A stretch of 64,000 bases of DNA. It comes from Alphaproteobacteria bacterium. Its GTDB lineage: Bacteria; Pseudomonadota; Alphaproteobacteria; UBA6615. Positions 22,247 to 31,684 of this stretch are shown here, in pieces; within the stretch, counting starts at the first letter, position 1, and the number at the start of each line of letters is the position of its first letter. The position numbers and the translations under genes were made by a program. The notes beneath the pieces are model-generated. The model made no database searches. It was not told where the DNA came from and saw nothing but the letters and a program-made list of their open reading frames with translations. The stretch is from positions 16,001-80,000 of the forward strand of contig JBDXCV010000004.1 in NCBI GenBank assembly GCA_039980135.1, given 5' to 3'.

Positions 22247-23794
22247 ATGTGGCGTCAATCAGGTCGCCGGATGCTTTTCGGCAGCCTGTTCGCGCTCGCT
22301 GCATGTGGCGGAGGCGGCCCCGAGCAGGGCGATATCGGTTTCATAGATGGCTTTTTCGGCGGCCTGATCGCCGACGAGCCGCGGGCCGCGCTGATCGGGC
22401 GCGAAGTGTTGTCGGCAGGCGGCACGGCTGCAGACGCGGCGGTCGCCACCTACTTCGCCATGGCCGTGACACTGCCTGGTGCCGCGAGCATTGGCGGCGG
22501 TGGTGTTTGCCTGATTCACGATGCCGTGCAGGTTCGCACGGAAACCATTTCGTTCCTGCCGAAGCGGCCGGCGGACTCCGCTGCGCGATTCTCGATTCCC
22601 GGGAATGTGCGCGGAATGTTCCTGCTGCATGCCCGGTACGGGGAACTGGCCTGGTCGGATATCCTGCTCCCTGCGGAAGACTTTGCGCGGACCGGACATG
22701 CCGTCTCGCGGGCATTTGTTCGCGATATTGAGGCCGCCCGACCGATCGTCGTATTTGGTCCGGAGGCTAGCTCGATCTTCGGCTTGTCCACTGGTGGCGT
22801 TGCCGAAGGACGGTTGCTGCAGCAGCTGGAGCTGGGCGCGGTCATGTCCAACTTGCGCACACAGGGGCCCGGAGCCTTCTATGACGGCGTGCTCGGTCGT
22901 TCCTTGGTCGAGGCCGTGAGCACGGCTGGTGGTCGCATGACGCTCGATGATTTGCGTAATTACCGACCCGAGATCAAGGAGCCGATCCGGTTTGAGCTCG
23001 GCAACAATGTATTGGCGTTCGCCCCGGATGGCGGGGGGGCTGTCGCAGCCCAGGTCTGGGCTGCGGCGTCGAACGGTGATCGCTACGATGACACCGCCGA
23101 CGCGGCACGCACGCATCTCATCGTCGAGCTGGGCGCGCGCGCCTATCAAGCCGAGGCGGCCGGCACGGCCGATACGACCACGGCGGCGGCCGTCGCGGCG
23201 CTGCAAACGAGCGTCTCTGAAACATCCCATAGTGCCCCCCGGCCCAGTATTGCCGTGCGCGCCGATGCCGTCATGAGCGGGGCCAGTATCGTCGCCGTGG
23301 ACAATCAGGGCCGTACGGTCGCTTGTTCCTTCACCATGAACGGCCCCTTCGGCGCGGGGGTGATCGCGCCCGGTACGGGCATTCTTCTGGCGCCGTTGCT
23401 GGAAACGGAACGTGCCTCCGTGCCGACCGTCGCGTTGATGGCGAACGAGAAGATCGGGCTCACATTTTTCGCTGCCGCCGGCGCGGGCCCGATCCCTGGC
23501 GTGCTGGCGCGCGTTGCACTGGATACGATTGTCAGGGAGGACGAGAACATGGTCGATGCCGTGGCGTTGCCACGCGCGTTCAATACCGGAAACCCCGATA
23601 TCACATTTGTCGAAGCCACGACTCCGGATGCGGCACGCGCAGCCCTTGATGCGCTCGGGCACAACATCGAACAGGTGCAGAGTATCGGCCGGGTAAACGG
23701 ATTCTTTTGTCCGCGCGGGCTTCCCCGCGTGCAGACCTGCCAGTTCGTCAAGGATCCGCGGTCCTTCGGGTTGGCAGTCAGTTCCGACGAGTAG
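22247..23794 (+). CDS. Gamma-glutamyltransferase-like lipoprotein, catalytic residues apparently lost
   Basis: A 515-residue protein with a lipoprotein signal (LFALAAC, lipidated Cys at residue 20) and a GGT-like body. GGT landmarks are ASIGGGGVCLIHD, a GELAWSDILLPAEDFA segment, MTLDDLRNYRP and PGTGILL. Aligned by eye with E. coli GGT, the autoprocessing and nucleophile Thr (TTHYSVVD) falls on Gly345 (SGASIVAVD), and the Arg that binds the glutamyl carboxylate (DFREMAP) falls on Leu104 (SFLPKRP). The SGSPGG oxyanion segment is also altered (AGAGPIPG). It is therefore unlikely to be a normal GGT; a structural or binding role, or different chemistry, is inferred. It diverges from the M48 gene across only 42 bases. 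Confidence 0.78.
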   Translation: MWRQSGRRMLFGSLFALAACGGGGPEQGDIGFIDGFFGGLIADEPRAALIGREVLSAGGTAADAAVATYFAMAVTLPGAASIGGGGVCLIHDAVQVRTETISFLPKRPADSAARFSIPGNVRGMFLLHARYGELAWSDILLPAEDFARTGHAVSRAFVRDIEAARPIVVFGPEASSIFGLSTGGVAEGRLLQQLELGAVMSNLRTQGPGAFYDGVLGRSLVEAVSTAGGRMTLDDLRNYRPEIKEPIRFELGNNVLAFAPDGGGAVAAQVWAAASNGDRYDDTADAARTHLIVELGARAYQAEAAGTADTTTAAAVAALQTSVSETSHSAPRPSIAVRADAVMSGASIVAVDNQGRTVACSFTMNGPFGAGVIAPGTGILLAPLLETERASVPTVALMANEKIGLTFFAAAGAGPIPGVLARVALDTIVREDENMVDAVALPRAFNTGNPDITFVEATTPDAARAALDALGHNIEQVQSIGRVNGFFCPRGLPRVQTCQFVKDPRSFGLAVSSDE

Positions 23795-23801
23795 ACGCCG
23801 C

Positions 23802-24950
23802 ATGCCGTTGAAGGTTTCGACGCGCGGTCAGATTGACCCGTTCATCGTCATGGACGTGATGCGCGAGGCCAATGCGCTGGCCGCGGCGGGCGAGGATATC
23901 GTCCATCTGGAGGTCGGTCAGCCGGGCACATCTGCGCCGGCAAAAGTGCGTGAGGCGGCCACGGCAGCGATCCGTGACGAGCGGCTGGGCTACACCGACG
24001 CGTTGGGCATTCCCGCCCTGCGCGAGCGGATCGCCGGGCATTACGAGAGCATGTACGGGGTCGCCGTCGCGCCCGAGAGAATCGTGGTGACCACGGGTTC
24101 GTCGGGCGGATTCCTGCTCGCATTCCTGGCGGCGTTTGATGTTGGCGACCGGGTCGCGCTTGCGGCGCCAGGTTACCCGGCCTACCGCAATATTCTGTCC
24201 GCGCTCGGGGTTGAGCCGGTGGTGGTGGAGACCAGCATCGAGGACCGCTTCCAGCCAACGCCCGGCGTGATTGGCGAAGTTCCCGGCGGACTGGACGGTT
24301 TGATCGTTGCCAGCCCGTCGAACCCGACGGGTACGATGATCGGTGATCCGGAGATGAGATCATTGACGGGTCTGGCCCGGCGTCAATCGATGCGTTTCAT
24401 CTCCGACGAAATCTATCATGGCATCACTTACGGCCATGAATCGGTGACTGCGCTGGCCCATGATGATGAGGCCATCGTCATCAACAGCTTCTCGAAATAT
24501 TTTTCGATGACCGGATGGCGGCTGGGGTGGCTCGTGGTGCCGAAATCCATGTTGCGATCCGTGGAGTGTCTGGCGCAGAATCTGTTTATATCGCCACCCA
24601 CCTTGTCGCAGTACGCCGCGCTGGCGGCCTTCGACAGCCATGACGAACTACGTGAAAATGTCGCGAAATATTCCCGCAACAGGGACATTCTGCTCAGTGA
24701 TTTGCCGGGGGTCGGTTTCGACCGCCTCGCGCCGGCTGACGGTGCATTTTACGTCTATGCCGATGTGGCGCAGCTTACCAACGACAGCAATGCGTTCTGT
24801 CGTCGGATGCTGACGGAGGCGAGGGTTGCGACCACGCCGGGCCTGGATTTCGATCCGTACCGCGGCAACGCCTTCGTCAGGTTTTCATTCGCCGGGACCG
24901 AAGACGACATGCGCCAGGCGATCGACCGCCTGGGTGCCTGGCGACCCTGA
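23802..24950 (+). CDS. Class I/II pyridoxal-phosphate aminotransferase
   Basis: A 382-residue fold-type I aminotransferase. Family landmarks in order: HLEVGQPGTSAP; YTDALGIPALRERIA; the PLP phosphate loop TTGSSGGF; SPSNPTGTMI; SDEIYHGI with the PLP-N1 Asp; the Schiff-base Lys in NSFSKYFSMTGWRLGW; and the C-terminal substrate Arg in FVRFSFAG. It belongs to the aspartate-aminotransferase-like subgroup, but the substrate cannot be assigned. It begins 7 bases after the GGT-like gene and is probably in the same transcript. It converges on rne. Confidence 0.9.
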   Translation: MPLKVSTRGQIDPFIVMDVMREANALAAAGEDIVHLEVGQPGTSAPAKVREAATAAIRDERLGYTDALGIPALRERIAGHYESMYGVAVAPERIVVTTGSSGGFLLAFLAAFDVGDRVALAAPGYPAYRNILSALGVEPVVVETSIEDRFQPTPGVIGEVPGGLDGLIVASPSNPTGTMIGDPEMRSLTGLARRQSMRFISDEIYHGITYGHESVTALAHDDEAIVINSFSKYFSMTGWRLGWLVVPKSMLRSVECLAQNLFISPPTLSQYAALAAFDSHDELRENVAKYSRNRDILLSDLPGVGFDRLAPADGAFYVYADVAQLTNDSNAFCRRMLTEARVATTPGLDFDPYRGNAFVRFSFAGTEDDMRQAIDRLGAWRP

Positions 24951-24976
24951 AAAGGGGATAGACCGCCAACCTGCGG

Positions 24977-27436
24977 TCAGGACGTTGCCCGGTTCCACCA
25001 TCCCGATCGCCGCGGCCGGTTGTCTTCCTCGGCGGCTTCTTCAGGTTGTTCGGCCATTGTCTCGGCAGGCTCTTCGTCCGGCTCGTCAGCGGGCGTCTCC
25101 GTCGCGTCTTCGCCGGTTTCATCCGCGTCTGCCGCCGTTACCGCCTCGGGCTCGACTTCTTCGTTGGCGGCGTCCTCGTCGGCGCTGTCTTCCGAAGGGC
25201 TATTGTCGGCATCCGATGCAGCGTCCGCGACCGGTTCACTATTGCCATCATTTTCCTCGGAAGACGGCTCGGGGATGTCAATTTCAGAATCGAGTGCGTC
25301 GTCGTCATTGTCCGAAGCCGTGTCGTCCGGTGTGGCGGCGTCCGCGCCGGCTTCGGCCGCGTTCTCGTCTGTCGAAGTTTCTTCCGACGCACCTCTGCCA
25401 CGGCGTCCGCGGCGCCGGGGCCGCCGGCGACGACGACGACCAGTGTCTTCGCCATCTTCGTCGTTCTGTTCGTCGACCGTTTCGTTCTCGCCGTCGGAAT
25501 CGGGAGCTGGCTCCGCGTCCGACGTTGCTTCCTGCTCGGTTTCGCCGTCCGAGTCCGATTTCCGCCGGCGCCGGCCGCCGCGTCGGCCACGCCGTCGGCC
25601 GCCGCGCTTGCGATTTTCATCCTCGTCATCGTCGGACTGCTCATGCTCTTCCGAGGCCGTCGCATCGGTCTTCGCTTCGTCCTCGGTATTGTCGGTGTTG
25701 TTTTCCGACGAACGACGCCGACCGCGGCTGCGCCGCCGCTTGGGCGCATTTTCTTCGCGCTGTGTTTCTTCCTTGGTCGAGACGCCTTCGACACCGTCAT
25801 GGCCGATATGCACAATTTCATAGTCAGATGCGGTGAGACTGGCATCGGCCATGACCTGTACGCTGAAGCCGTAGCGTTCCTCCAGGTCCTGCAACGAGGC
25901 GCGCTTCTGGTTGAGAAGGTACAGCGCGATGTCTGTCTGGGTTGTGACGGTCACAACCTTGGCACGCTTGCGCTGACCTTCTTCTTCAAGCTCACGCAAG
26001 ATCGCCATGCTGGTCGATTCGGTTGACCGCATCAGCCCTGTGCCCTGACATACCGGACAGGCCTGTGTATGCGCCTCATGCAGGCTCGGGCGCAGACGCT
26101 GGCGCGACAGCTCCAGCAGACCGAAGGCCGATATCCGGCCAATCTGGATCCGTGCCCGGTCCGATTTCATGGCCTCCTTCATGCGCCGTTCGACGGCATG
26201 ATTGTTGCGCGAGACATCCATGTCGATGAAATCGATCACGATGAGGCCGGCCAGATCGCGCAACCGGAGCTGGCGGGCAACTTCGTCGGCCGCCTCAAGA
26301 TTGGTCCGATAGGCCGTCTGTTCGACGTTGCGTTCGCGCGTCGAGCGTCCGGAGTTCACGTCGATTGCCACCAGCGCTTCCGTCGGACTGATAACGATAT
26401 AGCCGCCGGATTTGAGCTGCACGATCGGCTCGTGAATTGCGTCGAGTTGCTGGTCGATCTGATAGCGGTTCAGCAGCGGAATCTCGGTGTCTTCGTACTT
26501 TTGGACGCGCTTGGCATGAGACGGAATCATCGTTCGCATCAACGCCTTGGCGGCCTTGTAGGCTTCATCGCCCTCGACCAGGACTTCTTCGATGTCGCGG
26601 TCGTACAAATCGCGAAGCGTGCGTTTGATGACGTCGCCTTCTTCATAAATCAGGGCCGGGGCCGTGGAATCGAGCGTGAGTTCGCGAATATCGTCCCACA
26701 GGCGGCGCAAATATTCGTAGTCGCGCTTGATCTCGGCCTTGGTGCGCGCCACGCCGGCCGTACGCATGATCACGGCCATGCCTTCGGGGACTTCAAGGTC
26801 GGACAGGATCGCCTTCATCGACTTGCGATGCTTGGCGTCCGTCACCTTCCGGCTGATTCCACCGCCGCGTGAAGTGTTGGGCATCAACACGCAATAGCGT
26901 CCGGGCAGGGAGAGGTAGGTCGTGAGGGCGGCCCCCTTGTTGCCGCGTTCTTCCTTGACCACCTGCACCAGCAGGATCTGGCGGCGCTTGATGACCTCCT
27001 GGATCTTGTAACTGCGGGTCAGCTTGCGCAGGCGCCGACGATGGGCATCGCTCAGTTCCTGGATATCCTCGTCCTGGGAATCCCCCAGGACTTCGACCGA
27101 TTCTCCGTCGCTCTCGCCGTTTTCGCCGGCTTCTTCTTCTTCCTCGTTCTCGGCGTCGGATTCAGCCAGCAGTTTTTCGCGATCCTCGATGGGAATGCGG
27201 TAGTAGTCCGGATGAATTTCGTTGAACGCCAGAAACCCGTGACGATCGCCTCCGAAATCAACGAAGGCCGCCTGCAGCGAAGGCTCAACGCGAGTCACCT
27301 TCGCCAGATAGATGTTGCTCTTGATCTGGCGCTTGGTGGAGGTTTCGTAGTCGTATTCGAGGAGTTCGTTACCGTCTGCGACGACGACCCGGGTCTCTTC
27401 CGGATGGGTCGCGTCGATCAACATGCGCTTTGGCAT
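24977..27436 (-). CDS. rne: Ribonuclease E
   Basis: Endoribonuclease that starts mRNA decay and processes rRNA. The 819-residue protein begins MPKRMLIDATHPEE (ATG at 27436 with AGGGA upstream). It has an S1 domain near residues 35-120 interrupted by an acidic insertion rich in Glu/Ser, a 5' sensor/RNase H-like region, and the DNase I-like catalytic core with the Mg-binding Asp residues in VAIDVNSGR and VIDFIDMD. The Zn-link motif is CPVCQGTG. The last roughly 270 residues are low-complexity: strongly acidic stretches alternating with Arg-rich blocks such as RRRGRRGGRRRR, typical of the alphaproteobacterial degradosome scaffold. Confidence 0.95.
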   Translation of the reverse strand: MPKRMLIDATHPEETRVVVADGNELLEYDYETSTKRQIKSNIYLAKVTRVEPSLQAAFVDFGGDRHGFLAFNEIHPDYYRIPIEDREKLLAESDAENEEEEEAGENGESDGESVEVLGDSQDEDIQELSDAHRRRLRKLTRSYKIQEVIKRRQILLVQVVKEERGNKGAALTTYLSLPGRYCVLMPNTSRGGGISRKVTDAKHRKSMKAILSDLEVPEGMAVIMRTAGVARTKAEIKRDYEYLRRLWDDIRELTLDSTAPALIYEEGDVIKRTLRDLYDRDIEEVLVEGDEAYKAAKALMRTMIPSHAKRVQKYEDTEIPLLNRYQIDQQLDAIHEPIVQLKSGGYIVISPTEALVAIDVNSGRSTRERNVEQTAYRTNLEAADEVARQLRLRDLAGLIVIDFIDMDVSRNNHAVERRMKEAMKSDRARIQIGRISAFGLLELSRQRLRPSLHEAHTQACPVCQGTGLMRSTESTSMAILRELEEEGQRKRAKVVTVTTQTDIALYLLNQKRASLQDLEERYGFSVQVMADASLTASDYEIVHIGHDGVEGVSTKEETQREENAPKRRRSRGRRRSSENNTDNTEDEAKTDATASEEHEQSDDDEDENRKRGGRRRGRRGGRRRRKSDSDGETEQEATSDAEPAPDSDGENETVDEQNDEDGEDTGRRRRRRPRRRGRRGRGASEETSTDENAAEAGADAATPDDTASDNDDDALDSEIDIPEPSSEENDGNSEPVADAASDADNSPSEDSADEDAANEEVEPEAVTAADADETGEDATETPADEPDEEPAETMAEQPEEAAEEDNRPRRSGWWNRATS

Positions 27437-27847
27437 GGCTATGTCCCTGTGGAGGCCTGTACTCAACGCTTTGCGGACAAAAGCGAGAGGGGTTCCACAT
27501 TTTCAGAGGCCTGCCCCGGAACCTGGACCGTCGAACGGGCGAAATCGCACCAGGACGGAAGGTTTTGATCCGAAGGCCCGCCCGGCGATTGCCGTGCGGC
27601 GGCCTCGAAGTTGCACAAAACCGCAATTCTGATGCGCACTTTGCTTGGTCTGCGCGGGCTCTAGGGCGATAAACTGGCTCCCTTGCCCACACCCAGACCA
27701 TGAAACGCAGCGCGCGTCCGTTGAATTGCGGGTGTCCGCGCGGCCACAATAGCCGCCGCGAGTCCGATCCACAATGCATTTGATTGCGTACCCTTCCCAC
27801 GCTTGTGTGTTGCGGCGCATTCACTGGTAGCGATATACCTGTCGGCG
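27437..27847. other. 411-base non-coding divergent region between rne and the amidase gene
   Basis: The only gene-free stretch over 300 bases in the window. It must contain the rne 5' leader (minus strand) and the amidase promoter (plus strand). No tRNA, terminator or coding frame with family resemblance was recognised. A long leader fits the known autoregulation of rne through its 5' untranslated region, but no conserved stem-loop was identified by eye. A small plus-strand frame starting at 27700 (about 27 codons) has no supporting evidence. Confidence 0.6.
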
Positions 27848-29083
27848 ATGTCATTGATTCTGAAACGCTTATCAAGTTGCGCCAAGCGCGGGCGAATCCT
27901 CATAGGGGGGCTGGCGATCATTTTTGCCATGGTCGCGGCGCCCGGTATTGCGGGCGCGCAGGATTTGAAAGTACAGGACATCCGGATCGGCGTTCATGCC
28001 GCCTCAACGCGTTTCGTCGTGGAACTGAGCGACCGCGTGGAACCGCGCGTGTTCGGTCTCCCCGACCCGTTCCGGGTTGTGATCGACCTTCCCGAGGTTG
28101 ATTTCGACTTGCCCGAGGAGCGGATCGGCGACGGTGCGGGCTTGATCTCGAAGCTCCGGTATGGTCTTTTCCGGCCGGGCACAAGTCGGTTCGTTCTGGA
28201 CCTGACATCCCCTTCCAAGGTCACAAAACAATTCATTCTGAAGCCGGACGGCGGCAAACCATGGCGACTGGTGCTCGACATCGCGCCAACCAGCCGGGCC
28301 GACTTCATTGCCTCGATGCGTCCCAGCGCGGACGACAATCCGAACCCTGTAACGGCTGTGCCTGTGCCTTCGACCCCTCGGCAGAATGCGCGGCCGGTTG
28401 TCGTTGTCGATGCAGGTCACGGCGGCGTCGACCCCGGTGCGATCGGGGTTTCGGGTGTGTATGAAAAGAAGATTGCGCTGGATTACGCGCGTGAAGTCGT
28501 GCGTTTGCTGAAGGCGAGCGGCAAGTACGAAGTGGTGATGACACGCAACCGGGATATTTTCCTGCCGCTGCGCGAAAGGGTCCGGATTTCACGAGCGGCC
28601 GGTGCCGATCTGTTCTTGTCGATGCATGCGAACACCCATCCGAAGCGTTCAACCCGCGGATTTTCGGTATACACGCTGTCGGACAGGGCCTCGGACAAGG
28701 AAGCGGCCGCACTGGCGGCACTCGAAAACAAGTCGGATGTAATCGGCGGCGTTAATCTGGGTAATTACAGCGACGACGTTCAAAACATCCTGATCGATTT
28801 TGCCCAGGCCAAGACCAACGAACTGTCGGTCAAGTTCGCCCGCGATATTCTGGTCGGGCAGGTCAAAACCAGCGCTTCACTGTTGACCCGCCCGTGGCGG
28901 TCGGCCGGGTTCGCAGTGTTGAAAGCGCCTGACGTTCCCTCGGTCCTCGTTGAGTTGGGCTATATATCCAATGCACGTGAGGAGCGCCTGCTCGTCACGC
29001 CGAAACATCGTCGAAAACTATCCGCCGCGATCGTTGAGGCCGTGGATGTTTATTTTGAAACCACGCAAAGCGCGGCGCTGTAG
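27848..29083 (+). CDS. amiC: N-acetylmuramoyl-L-alanine amidase (AmiC-like, AMIN + Amidase_3)
   Basis: Periplasmic zinc amidase that cuts the peptide from peptidoglycan glycan strands during daughter-cell separation. The 411 residues contain a signal peptide (to about residue 37, ending GIAGAQ), an AMIN domain that targets septal wall (about 38-150) and a C-terminal Amidase_3 domain. Zinc and catalytic residues are visible: His in DAGHGGVDPGAIG, Glu in VYEKKIALDYA, His in SMHANTH and the catalytic Glu in VLVELGYISN. The ATG at 27848 puts the signal peptide in the right place; the longer frame from 27803 does not. The mrcA gene follows after about 100 bases. Confidence 0.93.
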   Translation: MSLILKRLSSCAKRGRILIGGLAIIFAMVAAPGIAGAQDLKVQDIRIGVHAASTRFVVELSDRVEPRVFGLPDPFRVVIDLPEVDFDLPEERIGDGAGLISKLRYGLFRPGTSRFVLDLTSPSKVTKQFILKPDGGKPWRLVLDIAPTSRADFIASMRPSADDNPNPVTAVPVPSTPRQNARPVVVVDAGHGGVDPGAIGVSGVYEKKIALDYAREVVRLLKASGKYEVVMTRNRDIFLPLRERVRISRAAGADLFLSMHANTHPKRSTRGFSVYTLSDRASDKEAAALAALENKSDVIGGVNLGNYSDDVQNILIDFAQAKTNELSVKFARDILVGQVKTSASLLTRPWRSAGFAVLKAPDVPSVLVELGYISNAREERLLVTPKHRRKLSAAIVEAVDVYFETTQSAAL

Positions 29084-29184
29084 GCGTCCCACAATCCGAC
29101 ACCGCCACAATCCCCCCACATTTTGATGCTTATCCAGCGGCCATGCTCGTCTATGCTCGGGCGCGAATAAATTTGGAATACCGA

Positions 29185-31599
29185 ATGCTTCGTTGGTTGG
29201 GATTTCTTGCAGGTCTGGCTCTCGTCGGCGCGTTGCTGCTGGTCGGTGGCGTGCTTTGGGTGTTCTGGGAGTATGGTCGGGATCTGCCGGATTATACGCA
29301 GCTGGCCGATTATCAGCCGCCGGTCACCACGCGTGTCCATGCCGGTGACGGCAGCCTGTTGGCCGAATACGCGGTCCAGCGGCGGGTTTTCGTACCGGTT
29401 TCGTCGATGCCGACGTTGGTCAAAGAGGCTTTTCTTTCCGCGGAAGACAAGAATTTTTACAAACATCCGGGCGTCGACGTGACGGGCGTGATGCGCGCCG
29501 TCGTATCGAACGTCCGCAATCTGGGCTCCGGCCGTCGTCCCGAGGGGGCATCCACGATCACCCAGCAGGTTGCGCAGAATTTCCTGCTGACCAAGGAAGT
29601 CTCGCTTGACCGTAAGGTTCGTGAAGCGATCCTTTCGTTTCGGATGGAGCGCGCATTCTCGAAGGAAGAGATTCTCGAGCTCTACCTGAATGAGATATAT
29701 CTCGGCTTCGGAGCCTACGGCGTGGCGTCGGCGGCGCTGAACTATTTCGGCAAACCCCTCGACCAGCTCACTGTGGACGAGGCGGCATTCCTGGCGGCGT
29801 TGCCGAAGGCACCAAACAACTACCACCCGATCCGCAAGAACGCGGCGGCGGTCGCGCGGCGCAATTATGTGCTGGGTCGCATGGCCGAAGATGGCGCCAT
29901 CTCGCCGGGTGAGGCGGAAGAGCTTCGCCAACGCCCGATCACTGTCATCCGCAATGACGACACGGCGTTGGTGGAGGCCCCCTATTTTGCGGAAGAAGTG
30001 CGGCGCGAACTGGTTGACCGGTTTGGGGATGGTGCGCTGTACGAGGGCGGCCTGTCGGTGCGCACGACGCTGGACCCGCGCCTGCAACGCATCGCCCAAC
30101 TTACCCTGCGCGACGGATTGATCGCGTATGACCGCCGGCACGGCTGGCGCGGGCCCGTTTCCCGCCTCGCGGATCCCGCCGCATGGCAGGCCGCGTTGCC
30201 GAAGATCGAGCATCCGGCAGGCTCCGGCGATTGGCAACTGGCTGCCGTGGTCGCAGTGGACGCCGCACAAGCCTCGATCGGGTTTGTCGACGGGTCGATG
30301 GGGACGGTGCCGCTCAGCGAGCTGCGTTGGGCGCGCGCCTGGCTGCCGGACCAGAAACGCGGCCCGTCGGTCAAGGCGGCAGATGAAGTGCTGGCGCCGG
30401 GCGATGTGGTGCTGGTTTCAGCCGTCACGGAGAATTCGGAGGCCGAGCCATACCCCGCGGGTACGTTCCGTCTTGAGCAAATCCCGGAAATCAATGGTGC
30501 GGTTGTGGCGCTCGATCCGCATACCGGTCGCATCCTTGCGATGACCGGCGGGCTCGATTTTCGGGCCAGCGAGTTCAACCGCGCGACCCAGGCGTGGCGC
30601 CAGCCCGGCTCGGCATTCAAGCCGGTGGTCTATATGGCGGCGCTGGACAGCGGGTTCACGCCGTCGACGCGTATCCTCGATGCACCCTTCGTGATCGATC
30701 AGGGCCCGGGGCAGGGCAAGTGGAAACCGGCCAACTACACCAACAAGTTCTACGGGCCGAGTCCGATGCGCCTCGGGATTGAGAAGTCCCGCAACCTCAT
30801 GACCGTGCGCCTGGCGCAGACAATCGGGATGGAGCAGGTGGCGAGCTATGCGGAGCGGCTGAAGGTGGTCGATCACCTGCCGCGTCAGCTCAGCATGTCG
30901 ATTGGCGCGGGAGAGACGACATTGATGCGCCTGGTCGCCGCCTACGCGACGGTCGTCAATGGCGGCAAGCAAATCACGCCGACCCTGATCGACCGGATAC
31001 AGGATCGGAACGGCACCACCACGTTCCGCCATGACCAGCGCCCTTGTGCAACCTGCACCGTCGAGGCATGGGCCGACCAGCCACCGCCGAGTTTGCCCGA
31101 CCCCCGTGAACGGTTGATCCAACCGGGCACGGCGTACCAGATGGTATCGATGCTGAAAGGGGTCGTGGACCGCGGGACCGGCCGGCGTATCGGCCAACTG
31201 AAACTGCCGCTCGCAGGCAAGACAGGCACGTCGAATGATTCGCTCGACACATGGTTCATCGGGTTCTCGCCCGACCTCGCGGTCGGGGTTTTCGTCGGGT
31301 TTGATACGCCGCGAACGCTGGGGCCGCGCGAGACCGGCTCGTCCGTGCCAGCGCCGATCTTCAAGGACTTCATGGCGCGCGCACTCGAAGGCAAGCCCGT
31401 CATCCCGTTCCGCGTCCCGCCGGATATCCGTCTTGTGCGTGTGAACCCCGAAACCGGCCTGGTGGCGCTGCCGGGCGAGCGGGCAACAATTCTGGAAGCG
31501 TTCAAACCGGGCACCGAGCCGCGCAAGTTCGGCTCGATTGTCGGTGAGGATCTGGGGCGCGGCGTGAACGCGGGCGGTCCGCGGCGCGGTATTTACTGA
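29185..31599 (+). CDS. mrcA: Penicillin-binding protein 1A (bifunctional transglycosylase/transpeptidase)
   Basis: Polymerises lipid II and cross-links the peptides in the periplasm. The 804 residues contain an N-terminal membrane anchor (about 5-30) and a GT51 domain with the catalytic Glu in SAEDKNFYKHPGVD, then GASTITQQVAQN and ELYLNEIYLGFGAYG. An OB-like insert of about 150 residues follows, then a transpeptidase domain with the SxxK Ser in GSAFKPVVYMA, the SRN triad in EKSRNLMTVR and KTGTSNDSLDTWF. The ATG at 29185 has GGA upstream and places the anchor at the N-terminus; an in-frame ATG at 29143 would add 14 residues. The amidase-mrcA-prfB order is common in alphaproteobacteria. Confidence 0.94.
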   Translation: MLRWLGFLAGLALVGALLLVGGVLWVFWEYGRDLPDYTQLADYQPPVTTRVHAGDGSLLAEYAVQRRVFVPVSSMPTLVKEAFLSAEDKNFYKHPGVDVTGVMRAVVSNVRNLGSGRRPEGASTITQQVAQNFLLTKEVSLDRKVREAILSFRMERAFSKEEILELYLNEIYLGFGAYGVASAALNYFGKPLDQLTVDEAAFLAALPKAPNNYHPIRKNAAAVARRNYVLGRMAEDGAISPGEAEELRQRPITVIRNDDTALVEAPYFAEEVRRELVDRFGDGALYEGGLSVRTTLDPRLQRIAQLTLRDGLIAYDRRHGWRGPVSRLADPAAWQAALPKIEHPAGSGDWQLAAVVAVDAAQASIGFVDGSMGTVPLSELRWARAWLPDQKRGPSVKAADEVLAPGDVVLVSAVTENSEAEPYPAGTFRLEQIPEINGAVVALDPHTGRILAMTGGLDFRASEFNRATQAWRQPGSAFKPVVYMAALDSGFTPSTRILDAPFVIDQGPGQGKWKPANYTNKFYGPSPMRLGIEKSRNLMTVRLAQTIGMEQVASYAERLKVVDHLPRQLSMSIGAGETTLMRLVAAYATVVNGGKQITPTLIDRIQDRNGTTTFRHDQRPCATCTVEAWADQPPPSLPDPRERLIQPGTAYQMVSMLKGVVDRGTGRRIGQLKLPLAGKTGTSNDSLDTWFIGFSPDLAVGVFVGFDTPRTLGPRETGSSVPAPIFKDFMARALEGKPVIPFRVPPDIRLVRVNPETGLVALPGERATILEAFKPGTEPRKFGSIVGEDLGRGVNAGGPRRGIY

Positions 31600-31607
31600 C
31601 TGCGCTA

Positions 31608-31635
31608 TTGACCCGTGTGGCGCGAACGCTAGGCT
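31608..31635 (+). promoter_or_regulatory. Possible sigma70-type promoter for prfB
   Basis: TTGACC at 31608-31613 and TAGGCT at 31630-31635, 16 bases apart, lie in the 85-base gap between mrcA and prfB. The -35 is good (5/6); the -10 is poor, so this is only a candidate. Confidence 0.3.
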
Positions 31636-31684
31636 TCGCGAAACAAAATCGCCGGACCCGGCAACCGTCTCAGTGGAACTTGGA

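Noticed and set aside
22259..23803. 514-codon minus-strand frame opposite the GGT-like gene
   Set aside because: No motif or export signal, whereas the plus strand has a lipobox and GGT landmarks.
25020..25823. Ser-rich plus-strand frame of 267 codons opposite the rne 3' end
   Set aside because: Reverse complement of Glu/Asp/Arg-rich codons produces Ser/Arg repeats; not a gene.
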